Shown here: in pieces, positions 10,719 to 20,032 of the stretch | Layout: every line of letters begins with the position of its first letter | Numbering within the stretch: position 1 is the stretch's first letter | Assembly: GCF_028372415.1 (NCBI RefSeq) | Contig: NC_092876.1 | Location: forward strand, 60,040,385 to 60,104,384 | DNA: 64,000 nucleotides | Direction of reading: 5' to 3' | Source: Notamacropus eugenii | Lineage: Eukaryota; Chordata; Mammalia; Diprotodontia; Macropodidae | Translations under genes and position numbers: made by a program | Notes under the pieces: generated by a model | Database searches by the model: none | What the model saw: the letters and a program-made list of their open reading frames with translations, nothing else | Told to the model about the DNA's origin: nothing

Positions 10719-12000
10719 AGCTTCAAGATCAAATTGCATCCTTGCATGGCATTTATATGAATAACCCACTGACAATCTTGCTTTCACAGTGGCTTGTTCA
10801 TCTGACTGGGTCCCTCTGAATAAAGAGACAAGGAGTAACAATGTGACTGTTGGGTGTAGGGGTACAACTGGTTACAAGGTTTGAGGGTTTGAAATCTTTC
10901 TAATATTCCATACTTGAGGTTCCAACATCCTATGTCTGTGATCAATTAGTTTTCCAGCAATGAACCTGCTGTACTGATTTAATGTACCTCAGAAGGCTCC
11001 TGGAGCCACTACTCTCCCTATGAAGTCCCCTGTAAAGGGCAGGGGATGGAGGTAGAGAGAATGATTCTGAATCCATCGAAATGGTACAGGGGAGAATTGA
11101 GGTGCACCTGAACCCCGCAGAAAAAGGGATGGGCAGGAGATGTATTGTAGATGTAGAACTGATAAAACCTGGGGAACTGGCTTGAGATGATGAGTGGAGA
11201 AGAAAGAGATGATGATTCTGAAGTTATGAACCTAGGTAACAAGAAGAGAAGGTTTGGGAAGAAAAGATAACAGAAAGAATCCTGGAGATGGAGTCTGAAG
11301 ACCTGGGTTCAAATCCTATCTGACTCTATTTACCTTTGTGACACTAAACAAATTATTTAAACAGTCTCAGTTTCCTCATCTGAAAAAAGAAGTCAGACTG
11401 GATGGCAGTTCTGGTCCCTTCTAGTTCTCAAGCTACAATCCTAGAAATCCAAGGTGGACGATGTCTAAGGGAGGTGGGCTGACTCTCTGGGTTCTTCTCT
11501 AACTTCCACTCATCTTTGTTTTGCCAGTTAACGTCTTCAGACATCCCTAGCCAAAGGACATCATGGACATGGAGGGAGCTTGAGTGGAAAGTGGGTGACT
11601 TGGACCTACCTATCACTCTCCATTTCTCTTCTCCTGGACCATCTTCCCCCTCTTCCACAGACCATTTTGGCAATGGTTTTCATGCCTTTTATAACTTCTC
11701 ACATGTTATTCCCTCTGTCTCCTTGCATCGCTGCTGAATTCTTTTGGTATTCCTTAACTTTTCATGCATTGCCTCCCCAAATAAACTGTCATATTCTGTA
11801 TTGCATCCAAAGAAGTATCCTAGAATCCTGGGCCTCACAGACTATTCCCACAGAATTCTGCTGCTAGAAGATAACATAAGAGGTCATTCTAACCCAACCT
11901 CCTAAAGGCATGAACGGGTATAGGAAAAAGAGCAAGCATTGTAGGATTTGCCCTTGCATTTCTAGGATTGTAGATGGAGTCCTAGAGTGGACCACCCATA
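10719..12000. repeat. Intergenic with scattered SINE relics
   Basis: A MIR/MON-like SINE lies at 11285-11450 ('gacctgggttcaaatcctatc' to 'ggtcccttctagttctcaag'). MIR3-type pieces occur near 11820-12000. The blocks 10719-11280 and 11450-11820 show no recognised feature; short frames there lack domains. Confidence 0.55.
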
Positions 12001-12330
12001 GCCTCTAGTCAAACCCCTTCATTTTTCAGAGGAGGAAACTGAGACTTGGAGAGGTTGTCACTTCTGTGTCACAAAGGTAATTCGCGTCAGGTAGGATTCG
12101 CACCTGGATCCTTTGACTTCACCTTTGAGGGCTCTGAAGATCTCATTTGGTCCTCACAAGCGTCCTGGGAGATAGGTGCTGTTATGACCCCCATTTTACA
12201 TATAAGGAAACTGAGGCAGGCAGAAGTAAATGTGACTTGCACAGAGTCACACAGCTAGCGTGAGGCTGGATTTCCTGACTCTGCGTCCAGTGCTCTAACC
12301 ACTGATCTTCCTGGCTGCCCATGGGCCACC
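12001..12330 (+). repeat. Two MIR3-like relics in tandem
   Basis: 'aaaccccttcatttttcagaggaggaaactgagacttggagagg' followed by a second copy with 'cccccattttacatataaggaaactgaggcag' and 'cacagagtcacacagctagcgtgaggc'. Confidence 0.75.
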
Positions 12331-12649
12331 AGAGAAAAGGCGTGACACGGACAAGAGCGCTCGGCCAACTGGCACCATGCCCTGTCTGTAAGAGGACAGA
12401 TTTAGAGCCAGAGGGCACCTCGGGGGTCATCGAGTGCACCCCCCAGTTTCAGAGGGGGAGGGAGGTCAAGGGAGCTGCCCCTGACCCCAAACAGGTGCAC
12501 TGACCATGGCACCATGGTTGGCACTGGGCAAATGTTTTGTTTATTGTTCTAAGAGCTTGGAGAAGAGCCCGCTGTTCTGGACCCAGAATCATATTCCCTG
12601 AGGGGAGAAATGAAGGAATGAAGCGGAAAGCCGCTGGGACCACAGGCTC
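12331..12649. other. Upstream flank of the CpG island
   Basis: Partly MIR3-like ('gagccagagggcacctcgggggtcatcgag... cagtttcagagggggag') and otherwise unrecognised, with rising GC content. Confidence 0.5.
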
Positions 12650-12724
12650 TTCTTCTAGGAGAAACACGTGGTGTGTAGGGGGGCGGGGCTGGAGTGGGGA
12701 AGAGCACGGCTGCCTCCGGGCAGG

Positions 12725-12739
12725 CCAGCAGGGGGCGCT
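12725..12739 (+). promoter_or_regulatory. CTCF core motif, forward orientation
   Basis: CCAGCAGGGGGCGCT agrees at all 15 positions with the core CCASYAGRKGGCRSY. It lies about 130-200 bp upstream of the presumed transcription start. Confidence 0.75.
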
Positions 12740-12815
12740 CCCGTTCCCACTGGTCTCGGGACCGTGAGAGGGGAGGGGGCCGGTGGGAAGGAGGAGGAGG
12801 GCGGGGGCAGAGCTG

Positions 12816-12841
12816 CTTCCGGTGGGGGCCGGAAGCACGTG
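12816..12841 (+). promoter_or_regulatory. Paired ETS sites and CACGTG box
   Basis: CTTCCGG (12816-12822) and CCGGAAG (12829-12835) form an inverted ETS/GABPA pair; the second runs directly into CACGTG (12836-12841), an E-box for USF/MYC/TFE-type factors. This cluster is typical of TATA-less CpG promoters. Confidence 0.65.
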
Positions 12842-12853
12842 ACCCGCGCGGCC

Positions 12854-12867
12854 GTTGCTGTGGGGAC
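12854..12867 (+). promoter_or_regulatory. RFX X-box-like site
   Basis: GTTGCTGTGGGGAC matches the ciliary X-box consensus GTHNYYATRRNAAC at 12 of 14 positions, the two mismatches being A-to-G transitions. It sits in the expected position for a ciliary-gene promoter. Confidence 0.5.
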
Positions 12868-12873
12868 GGGCGC

Positions 12874-12881
12874 TGTTTACA
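12874..12881 (+). promoter_or_regulatory. Forkhead (FOXJ1-type) site
   Basis: TGTTTACA is a perfect forkhead core, six bases downstream of the X-box-like site. FOXJ1 and RFX factors act together on motile-cilia genes (established). Confidence 0.5.
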
Positions 12882-12928
12882 CGCAGCTCTGCGTTGGTGC
12901 CGGAGGCGGCGGATGGAGCTGGGGCGAG
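12875..12928 (+). other. UBXN10: Presumed UBXN10 non-coding exon 1 (start uncertain)
   Basis: The right end is set by the donor GCGAG|GTGAGA at 12928/12929, an excellent 5' splice site. Its partner would be the acceptor at 19165/19166, which lies 15 nt before the UBXN10 start codon. Human UBXN10 likewise has its whole coding region in a downstream exon after a non-coding 5' exon (recalled). The transcription start is a guess within 12840-12900. Confidence 0.55.
12913..12928 (+). other. Possible uORF start in exon 1
   Basis: An ATG at 12913 (C at -3, G at +4, moderate context) reads 5 codons plus one base to the donor. If spliced to 19166 it continues out of frame across the main start codon and stops at a TGA at 19217-19219, 22 codons in all. 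It would overlap the main start by nearly 40 nt. Confidence 0.4.
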
Positions 12929-13753
12929 GTGAGAGCCGTCGCCGCCCCCACCCCCGAGGCCCCGGGACCCTCGGACTCGGGGCCCCTGCCCCCCTCCCCG
13001 GCCCCCGCCCCGCCGGGACCGGAGGCCTTAGCGAGCCCATTTCCCAGAGGGGGAAACTGAGGCCCCCCCGCAGCCGCGGGTGTGGACGGCCTCGGATTAA
13101 AGCGCTTTAAAAGTCACACCTAGTTCTGTCCCTGTTGACGGTGGGGTGGGCAGGACCTGGGTGGCCCGCTGGCGCTCTGCTCCGGTGGAGGCAGCGCCCG
13201 CACTGGGGACACCCCGAGTCCGGCCCCTTCGGAGCCGCCTCCCCCCACGCCGGCGGCGGGTGTCAGCCTCTGTGTTGCGAGGCTGGGGCCTTGGTTTTAG
13301 CTCCCTTTTCAACTCCCGGCCTCAGTTTCCTTCTTTGTAAAAGAGGCCTTGGACGAACCCTTCAGGCTCTCTGAGTCTACAATCTCCGGGTCCGAGGCAG
13401 GCTCAGGAGAGGGCAGAGGGAGGGTCAGAGCCCCCGCCCCACCTCTCTGGGCTCTGAAGGTCCGGGCCCCTGGAAGGACCCCCCCAGTAAAGCCTCTGCT
13501 GAGTCCTCCAAGGAGGGGCGCCCGCCGGGGCTTGGCACAGCTCTCGTCCCTAGGAAGTTGGTCCTGCCCGTCTGCACGTCCAGACTCCTCTCAGTATCAC
13601 ACATCCTTAAATACTCGAAGGCAGCTTTTCTTTTCCAGCCCCAGGTCTTCCCCCTGCTCCTCCTATGAATGTTAAACAATCTGAAAGCAAGAGAAAACTG
13701 AGTCCTAGAGAAGGCATGGGCTAGCTGCCCAGCCTCACACCAGTGCTGAGTGG

Positions 13754-13925
13754 TGACACAGCTTGGGTTGGGTTTCTGGTCTCTGGCAGATTTGGATCCA
13801 GGGCTTTGGGTGACACAGGTTGGGTTGGGTTTCTGGTCTCTGGCAGATTTGGATCCAGGGCTTTGGGTGATACAGCTTGGGTTGGGTTTCTGGTCTCTTG
13901 ACAGATTTGGATCCAGGGCTTTTGG
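13754..13925 (+). repeat. 57-bp minisatellite, three copies
   Basis: Units 13754-13810, 13811-13867 and 13868-13925 (58 bp) share 'cagcttgggttgggtttc', 'tggtctctggcaga' and 'tttggatccagggctttggg' with only a few differences. The 57-bp period keeps frames open on both strands, which explains the repetitive reading frames here. Confidence 0.93.
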
Positions 13926-14094
13926 CGTGTGTGGCTTCTGAGTTTCAGGCAAGATTTCAAAGCATCTCATCAGAGCAAGTGAATGTTAACCATTCCCAGT
14001 TTCTTTTCAGATTGAAGCTGATGCTTTTGAATGGCAAATGAGCCATCCCAAAGTTTAGGATGACTGACATGTTGAACCATTCTCATGTTCAGAG

Positions 14095-14310
14095 GAAGCA
14101 CCTAGTTGCTTGGAAAAGAGCCCTGGGCTGGGTGTTGACCTTGGTTCTTATTCTTAGCTATTCCACTAACTGACTTAACTAGTCCCTTGGGCTTCTGTTT
14201 CTTCCTCTGTAAAGTGAGGGGGCTGAATTCAATTATCTCTGTTCCTATCTAGCTCTAACTTTTTATGTTTTAAACTCCCTTCCCACTCCAACATTCTGTG
14301 CATCTCCATT
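14095..14310 (+). repeat. SINE remnant ending in 33-bp-type unit
   Basis: 'gagccctgggctgggtgttgacc', 'cttctgtttcttcctctgtaaagtg', 'aattatctctgttcctatct', then 'tccaacattctgtg'. A MON/MIR-like SINE. Confidence 0.7.
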
Positions 14311-14770
14311 TCCCCTTTATCTGACCTACATCTCGCTTACTGCTGGTTAAGCCCTGTTCATCCAGGGCCAACTCCTGAAAGACAGCAGATTGGGGTTCCT
14401 TTTGTATAACCAGCCCCCTCAGCCTCCTCTTTTGTGGATAGAATTTTCCCAAACCCCCTTTTTTATCCTTGATTCTTTGGGTGAAGTGGTATGATTTCTC
14501 CAAATCCCTTTGAAAGTGGGCAGCTTCCCACCCTCATCATAAAGTGTGGTAGCAAGTCATAAATTAAGCTGAGAAGAGAACCACAGTGTTTGGGTTCTCA
14601 GGCCAACTATTCTCTCTCCATTGGTTCTGCCCACTAGTGGCCCTTGTGAGCTGATCCAGAATATTTAGAGTCCAACTTCGAGCTCTGCCTTCTTGGGCCC
14701 ACCCGACAGTGTGTGACTGTGTTTGGTGCAGTGAACTGTGAATGGAATATATGTATTTGGGGAGCAGCAT
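14311..14770. other. Intronic, no feature recognised
   Basis: Single-copy sequence. A partial reverse CTCF-like string GCCCACTAGTGG occurs at 14629-14640 (11 of 12 core positions, flank poor); not called as a site. Confidence 0.45.
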
Positions 14771-14774
14771 GATA

Positions 14775-14942
14775 TTGTGGGGAGAGCACTGGATTGGGAA
14801 TTAAAGGACCAGGATCTGAGTGTCAGCTTTGCCACTTTCAGCTATGGGACTGGACATTGCACCTCCCATCTCTTGACATATTCATAAAAGGAGGGTGTTG
14901 GAGCAGAGAGTACCAAAGTCCCTTCTAACCAGAGGGGCTTCT
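14775..14942 (+). repeat. SINE remnant
   Basis: 'ggggagagcactggattgggaat', 'cttgacatattcataaaaggaggg', 'ccaaagtcccttctaacc': the SINE block order with a degraded middle. Confidence 0.65.
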
Positions 14943-14944
14943 TG

Positions 14945-16195
14945 AAAGACATTTTAAAAAAAACCTCATCCCATCTTTCCCTCCTCCATCTGTTCCGGGA
15001 GATCTCTTTAATCCCAAGAAGTACATAACTGCCCTTTTAATAACTCCTTGGAAACAGGCACCAGTGTTTGTGTGCCGATGGCTGGCAAGCCTCTATTGTA
15101 CAGCTATAGTGTTTAAGTAAACAGGCCACTTGCCGATTTGATGGCAGCTTGATGGATGCCCACGCCTAGATCTTGTGGAGAATGGCTGGGTGTTGAAATC
15201 CTGCCAGGCCTTGATGTTGTGAAATGAGTAGGGCACAAACAATAAACAGTGGCTGCAGATGCCTTCCTTTGCCCAAGCAATGGAAAAAAAAAAAACATAT
15301 CACCAAACCAAACAAAAAAAGAAACCAAACAGCAGCGGAGGCCTGGAGAGCCAAGGTGTGAGTGCGAAAAATGCCTGGCTTGGATCCTGAAACACCTGGT
15401 TTCCTACCTCTTGCCAATCTGATGGATGCCACAGAAAGTTGGTGTTCCCTCCGAGGAACAGATGGTCGCTGAAGTCAGGAGGCGGCAGGAGATTATGAAA
15501 GAAAGCTAGAGGAAGCTGCTTTACCTGAAGGAGGTGTTAGTCTCTAAATAACTGTGAGTGGGCTTCAGGCTTAGTCATAAGAGGGCTTTGGCTCTGAGGG
15601 GGCCCTCTGTCATGTTCTCTTATGACCAGGGTGTCTTGAATAAGACACCCCCTGAACAAAGCTAATTACAGAATACCGAAAAGGTATGGAAAGTACAGGC
15701 ACGTACATATTCAAATCTCACTGTTAAAAATATTCCAGGGGAGAGATGTGGGTATGCATGACTTTTCCTTGTCAAAGTTATTAACGAAAAGGTTTCTAAG
15801 TTACCAAACTCCTTGACAGTGAAACCTTGGTGCGGCAGGAGTGGGAGTTCTGAGCTGAGCCTCTGATCATCCAGTAGGAGCTGCAGCAAATTAGTAGCCA
15901 TGACAGAAAACCAAAAAACTGTCAACCTCTCCAGTCACAGAGCTTATATTTAACACAGCTGCACAACTATCCTGACCCTCCAGAGCCACGCTGAGTCAGA
16001 GTGGGAAGCTCTGAAACTCAGATGGGATGCTTTGACAAACCAAAAGTTAGAGGCAAAAACCAAATCCCCAAAACCACTTGTGGTTGACTGTGTGAAAGAT
16101 GGTGCTCTCCTGCCCCTTGTTAGCTGGATGGTATGTGAAAGGTTTGGAAGGAGAAGGTGGGAGTACATCTGAGCCAATGGGAGTAAATGCAGAGG
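14945..16195. other. Repeat-poor intron block, candidate regulatory element
   Basis: About 1.25 kb without recognisable SINE, MIR or LINE text, in contrast to both flanks. It contains a palindromic forkhead pair (15110-15123), a second forkhead-like pair ACAAACAATAAACA at 15235-15248, and an A-rich tract at 15285-15330. Function is inferred only from repeat absence and motif content. Confidence 0.4.
15110..15123 (+). promoter_or_regulatory. Palindromic double forkhead site
   Basis: TGTTTAAGTAAACA is an inverted repeat of forkhead cores (TGTTTA / TAAACA) with a two-base centre. Confidence 0.4.
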
Positions 16196-17540
16196 GACCC
16201 TTTATATCAGGAAGTAGCCTTGTCCAGAATTCGGAAATGAACTGGAAGTCTCTGGATTAGGAGTTAGAAGATGGGGTTTCAAGTCCTGACTTGGGCATTT
16301 GCCAGCTTTTTGAGCTTAGTTAATTGAGTCATTTCAGAGATCTGAGCCTCACTTTCTTCATCTGTAGAATAGGCCTCATAATACTTACCATAGCCTGCTT
16401 TCAAGAGTTTTGACAATGCAATGAGGTTATGATTATAACCACTTGTATTGGGCTTTAGATTTCACAACTCCCTGGTATTATTCATCTCAGAGATGAGGAA
16501 ACTGAGACTCAGAGAGTTAAGCAGCACCCCTTCCCCCCAAATATATGTAGAGAAATGTTGCAAGGACTGGTATTCTGATGTTTGTTTCCTGTTACCAGTC
16601 CTTTTCCCCAGTTGAAGTGTGGTTCTTTCCATTGTAGTACATATGGAAAGCTCCTTGTAAATCTAAAGTGGACCATGATAGTGACAGGCTACAATGACCC
16701 TGATAAAGAAGGCATTGAGGGTGGTGAGGGGACTGACCAAAAGAATGAAAGCTAGGAGGAAGTGAGATTTAGGGAGGCTGTCATCATCTCTGGATTCAGA
16801 TACCTGCAGATGCTACTTGGAATTGGGGAAAGACTTGTTCTGAACCTGGAGAGCAGAACTCTGAGCAGTAGAGGAAAGTTAGGTGAGTCAATTCCTGTTC
16901 TCCATAAGGAATTGTATTTCCAAAGTGGAATGAGCTGCCAATAGTCATGCAGATGATACTGAGGATTTGGTGAAGGGGAATCATACATGAGATTGGAGTT
17001 GGACACAGAGGGACCTTCTGTTTGGGGGATTGTATGAGAAGACACCCTGAGATAGCAAGGGGGATTGGGAAGAGTTCTCTGTTTGCCTATCAGGGTTCAA
17101 ACCCTGACTCTGACACTCTAGCTGTGTGACCTCAGGAAATCCCTTCATTTCTCTTAACCTCAATTGTTTAGTCAGTAAGCATTGATTAAGCTCCTCAGAT
17201 ATACCATTAGAGTTATGAGCAAAGTGCTTTGTAAGTCAGCCTCAAATAACTATATTCTAATAGTTAACCATTTACTCATAATAAAGTAAATTATTAGCTC
17301 ATTGCCAAGCACTTTATAATTATCTCATTTGATCCTCACAACCAGCCTTGGGGGGTAGGTGCTGTGATTATTATCCCCATTTTACAGATGAGGAAACTGA
17401 CTCAACAGAGGTTAAGTGACTTGCCCAGAGTCACACAGCTAGTAAGTGTCCGAGATCAGTTTTGAGCTCAGGTCTTCCTGACTCCAGACCCACTCTGCTG
17501 ACATTAATTGGGCATTTTGTGCAATTTAACTCTGTGCACT
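16196..17540 (+). repeat. SINE and MIR relic cluster
   Basis: SINE at 16235-16440; MIR3-like at 16440-16540; single-copy at 16545-17075; SINE at 17090-17165; a 'gtaagcattgattaagctcctcag' repeat at 17170-17230; and a well-preserved MIR3-like copy at 17295-17500 ('ccccattttacagatgaggaaactgac', 'cacacagctagtaagtgtcc'). Confidence 0.75.
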
Positions 17541-18740
17541 TTGCCACTTGGCTGCTTATAGTATGAATCTGAGATCTTACCTGAAAACAGGTCAGTTATT
17601 ATTGGTGGTGATGGGGGTGGGGTAGGAGGAGGGGCTCGTAACATAGTCTTTTGAATGGGAGCGAGGGAGGAAGACTAAGGCAAGGGAAGTTTCAGCCACT
17701 TTTAGGCCTTTGGGTTGGAGGGTGGGAGGAGTAGGAAAGAAGGGCAAGCAGGAAGAGCTCTGAGGGATCTGGGAAAAAGCAGAGCTGGGGCTGATGCTGC
17801 CCAGTCAAGATCACTGGGTCCTGACCGAAGGTAGTGAAAATAATGGGGAGATCCAGGTGCTGATAGAAATCAGAGTCACCGAAGGTTAGAATGAGATAGG
17901 ACAGAGGAACTAAGTGTCAAATACCATCTAATCTCTCCCCCTCCCCCCCATTTCAAAGGAAAAATATAAAGAGGGGTAAGATGACTTGGTAATTCTTGGG
18001 CCACCTAGGGTTGCCCACAGCAATAGCAAACTAGTAAGTGACCTCAGCCCTCTGAGAGCTAAATTTTAAATTCCCTCATCACTCCTGGTCTACTGACCAA
18101 CATCTCTTTCAGGTAAAAGAGGGCTGTTCATCCTGCCTAGAAAGCCCTCTTGAATTCCTCAGAGGAAGGCACTATGAGCATAAGGTGGTAGTTGGGGCAT
18201 GCTAAGGATTTAGGGGCATAGAGATATTAAAACCACCTGGAAAGAGTGCAGAGGGGGGAAGGAGGGAAGGAAAAAAATGCCAGATTGGGAGTGTGGGTGA
18301 ACTTGGGGATTAGTGTAGAGTGAGGAATGTCAGAGGGAGGGGGAGTGGACAGATTCATCACCTGGAACTTTGACCTAACCACTCAACAGAGCTCTGGGCT
18401 CCAGTGACCCGTCACTGCATGTATTCTATGGATTTACTGAGGGAAGAGAAAGCTGAGCACTCAAACTGTCCTCACTGTCCTCAGCCATTGGAGAGGACCT
18501 AACTGCTTCTTTACCCAACGGCCCAGTAGGTGTTAAAATGACCATTTCCCTCATTTGAAAAAGCACAGTGACTGGGAGTGCTCTAGAGCCAGTTTGTCTA
18601 TGTGACTTTGTGGGTCTTCCCATCCTCTAGGCCAGAAAGAACAGCCTCTCACCCTTGCCAGAAGGCCAGCAGCCTCAGTCAGCAGGGCCCATGAAGAGGA
18701 CCCGTGCCTGGGGGACTTGGAACGGGAATGAAGCTGGTCA
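17541..18740. other. Intronic, no feature recognised
   Basis: Purine-rich single-copy sequence without clear repeats or exons on either strand. Confidence 0.5.
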
Positions 18741-19025
18741 GAATCATAGAATATTCTAGAGCTGGGAGGGGATCTGAGAGATTAGTTAGGATCAATCCTC
18801 TCATCTTACAGAAAAGGAGCCTGAGAGGTCAAGAGAAGGAAAGAGCTGGGACTCGAACGTGGGTCATCTGACTCAGATCTATTGCTGTGACCAGATTTGG
18901 GGATAGATGGTTTGCATTTGAAGTTGATCTTGGCTGCTTCCTTCCTGGTGATCTTGGCAAGTCCCTTTTCCTTTATGGATCTCTGGTTCTTCTATAAACT
19001 GGAGGGATTGGACTAGGCTCTGAGG
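18741..19025 (+). repeat. MIR3-like and SINE relics before exon 2
   Basis: 'aatattctagagctgggaggggatctgagag' with 'ctcatcttacagaaaaggagcctgagag' at 18745-18880, then a degraded SINE with 'gatcttggcaagtccctttt' and 'ggattggactaggctctgagg'. Confidence 0.65.
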
Positions 19026-19180
19026 TAGCAGATTTGTTGTGTGAAATTTGGATTCAGTCAAAGGGCCATACTTGAGGACCTGGAGGTCCATATGTGGCCT
19101 TGAGGCCCCCAAGGATCCCGGGAGGTCTGAGCTGTGACTTGTTTCTTATTTGTCCTGCTTCACAGGTGCCTTGAGAAGCA

Positions 19181-20032
19181 ATGGCCACGGAAGCACCTTT
19201 GAATATAGCTCCATCTGAATGCAGCCTTGCTCTGGACCCAGAAGCAGCTTTCATTTGGCAGCCAAGCCCTGTCAGCATGCACGTCACAAGGCCCAAGTCT
19301 GCCAAGGGACGCACACGAACAAATCTGAACTACTCTCACAGTTCAGAGGCCTCCTCTTACCGAAAGCCACTTTCCCCGGCTCCTGCAGTGTCCTGCGAAG
19401 TGCCAGGCAGCCAGAAGCCAGTGGGCTCTGCTCCCAAGCCCCCCAGTCAGGGGGCCCCCGATGAGATCCCTGAGTTGCTCCAACAGGTCCCTCTTGGGTC
19501 CTCCTCCTCTCTTAACAAGTACCGGGTGCTCCCTTCCATTAACAGAAAGAACTTGGAAGAGGAGGCTGTGGATACCGTGGCCAAACAGGCTGGCACTCTC
19601 AAACTGGGCAGCTTGCAGGAGCTCAAGGCCCTTTGCCGGGAAGAGTCCCACAGCGGCAAGTCGAGGGAGGGCTGTTTGCGGGTCCCTGCCCCTCCCCTGG
19701 AGGGCAAGCCCTGCAGTAGAACCAAAGAGCACAGCTTGTCCCAGGTCGGGAACCTGGAGGAACCATCAGACGGAGAGCCCAGGCTGCTCCTGGCCGTCCG
19801 GTCTCCTTCAGGGCAGAGGTTCGTCCGTCATTTCAGGCCGACCGACAACCTCCAGACGGTTGTGGCTGTGGCCGAAGAGAAGAACCGGACGACGTATCGC
19901 CACTGTAGCATTGAGACCATGGAGGTTCCTCGGAGGAGCTTCTCTGACCTTAGTAAGTCCCTGGAAGAGTGCAAGATCCCTCACAAGTCTGTGCTGGGCA
20001 TCCTGCAGAAAGAGAGAGAGGGCCAGCCCTGA
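19181..20032 (+). CDS. UBXN10: UBX domain-containing protein 10, complete CDS
   Basis: UBXN10 is a p97/VCP adaptor; the human protein localises to cilia and links VCP to IFT-B for ciliogenesis (established). This frame gives 283 aa (human about 280) in one exon. The start MATEAP and the motif RPKSAKGRTR (37-46) match the human N-terminus as I recall it. SSSLNKY and LPSINRKNLEEEAVDTVAK (117-135) form a conserved, probably helical linker; the middle is low complexity. The UBX domain spans about 198-276, with LLLAVRSPSGQRFVRHFRP at 202-220 and YRHCSIETMEVPRRSFSDL at 239-257. The p97-binding loop reads VPR (249-251) rather than the usual FPR; human also appears to have VPR. The ATG has a strong context (G at -3, G at +4) and lies 15 nt after an acceptor. 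It is divergent to PLA2G2C, as in other mammals. Confidence 0.97.
   Translation: MATEAPLNIAPSECSLALDPEAAFIWQPSPVSMHVTRPKSAKGRTRTNLNYSHSSEASSYRKPLSPAPAVSCEVPGSQKPVGSAPKPPSQGAPDEIPELLQQVPLGSSSSLNKYRVLPSINRKNLEEEAVDTVAKQAGTLKLGSLQELKALCREESHSGKSREGCLRVPAPPLEGKPCSRTKEHSLSQVGNLEEPSDGEPRLLLAVRSPSGQRFVRHFRPTDNLQTVVAVAEEKNRTTYRHCSIETMEVPRRSFSDLSKSLEECKIPHKSVLGILQKEREGQP

Larger units (their letters stand above)
12650..13560 (+). promoter_or_regulatory. CpG island, likely UBXN10 promoter and 5' exon
   Basis: A sharp rise in GC and CpG density, unlike anything else in the window. It contains a GC box (12680-12689), a CTCF core, two ETS sites, CACGTG boxes (12665-12670 and 12836-12841), an X-box, a forkhead site, a GT splice donor (12929) and a 14-bp palindrome TTAAAGCGCTTTAA (13097-13110). 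G-rich runs at 12765-12810 and C-rich runs at 12940-13020 could form G-quadruplex or i-motif structures. No TATA box is seen. It is the only island between the divergent PLA2G2C and UBXN10. Confidence 0.85.
12929..19165 (+). other. UBXN10: Presumed UBXN10 intron 1
   Basis: About 6.2 kb from GTGAGA to TCCTGCTTCACAG. It holds the distal part of the CpG island, a 57-bp minisatellite, several SINE/MIR relics and a repeat-poor block at 14945-16195. No coding exon is recognised inside. Confidence 0.6.

Noticed and set aside
12549..13110. Long GC-rich reading frames on both strands in the CpG island
   Set aside because: They are Pro/Arg/Gly-rich shadows of base composition with no domain, and they overlap each other on opposite strands.
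13425..13970. A 181-codon minus-strand frame with PNP repeats
   Set aside because: It is produced by the 57-bp minisatellite, whose period is a multiple of three, plus open GC-rich sequence.
14629..14640. Reverse CTCF-like string
   Set aside because: One core mismatch and poor flanks; weaker than the three sites reported.
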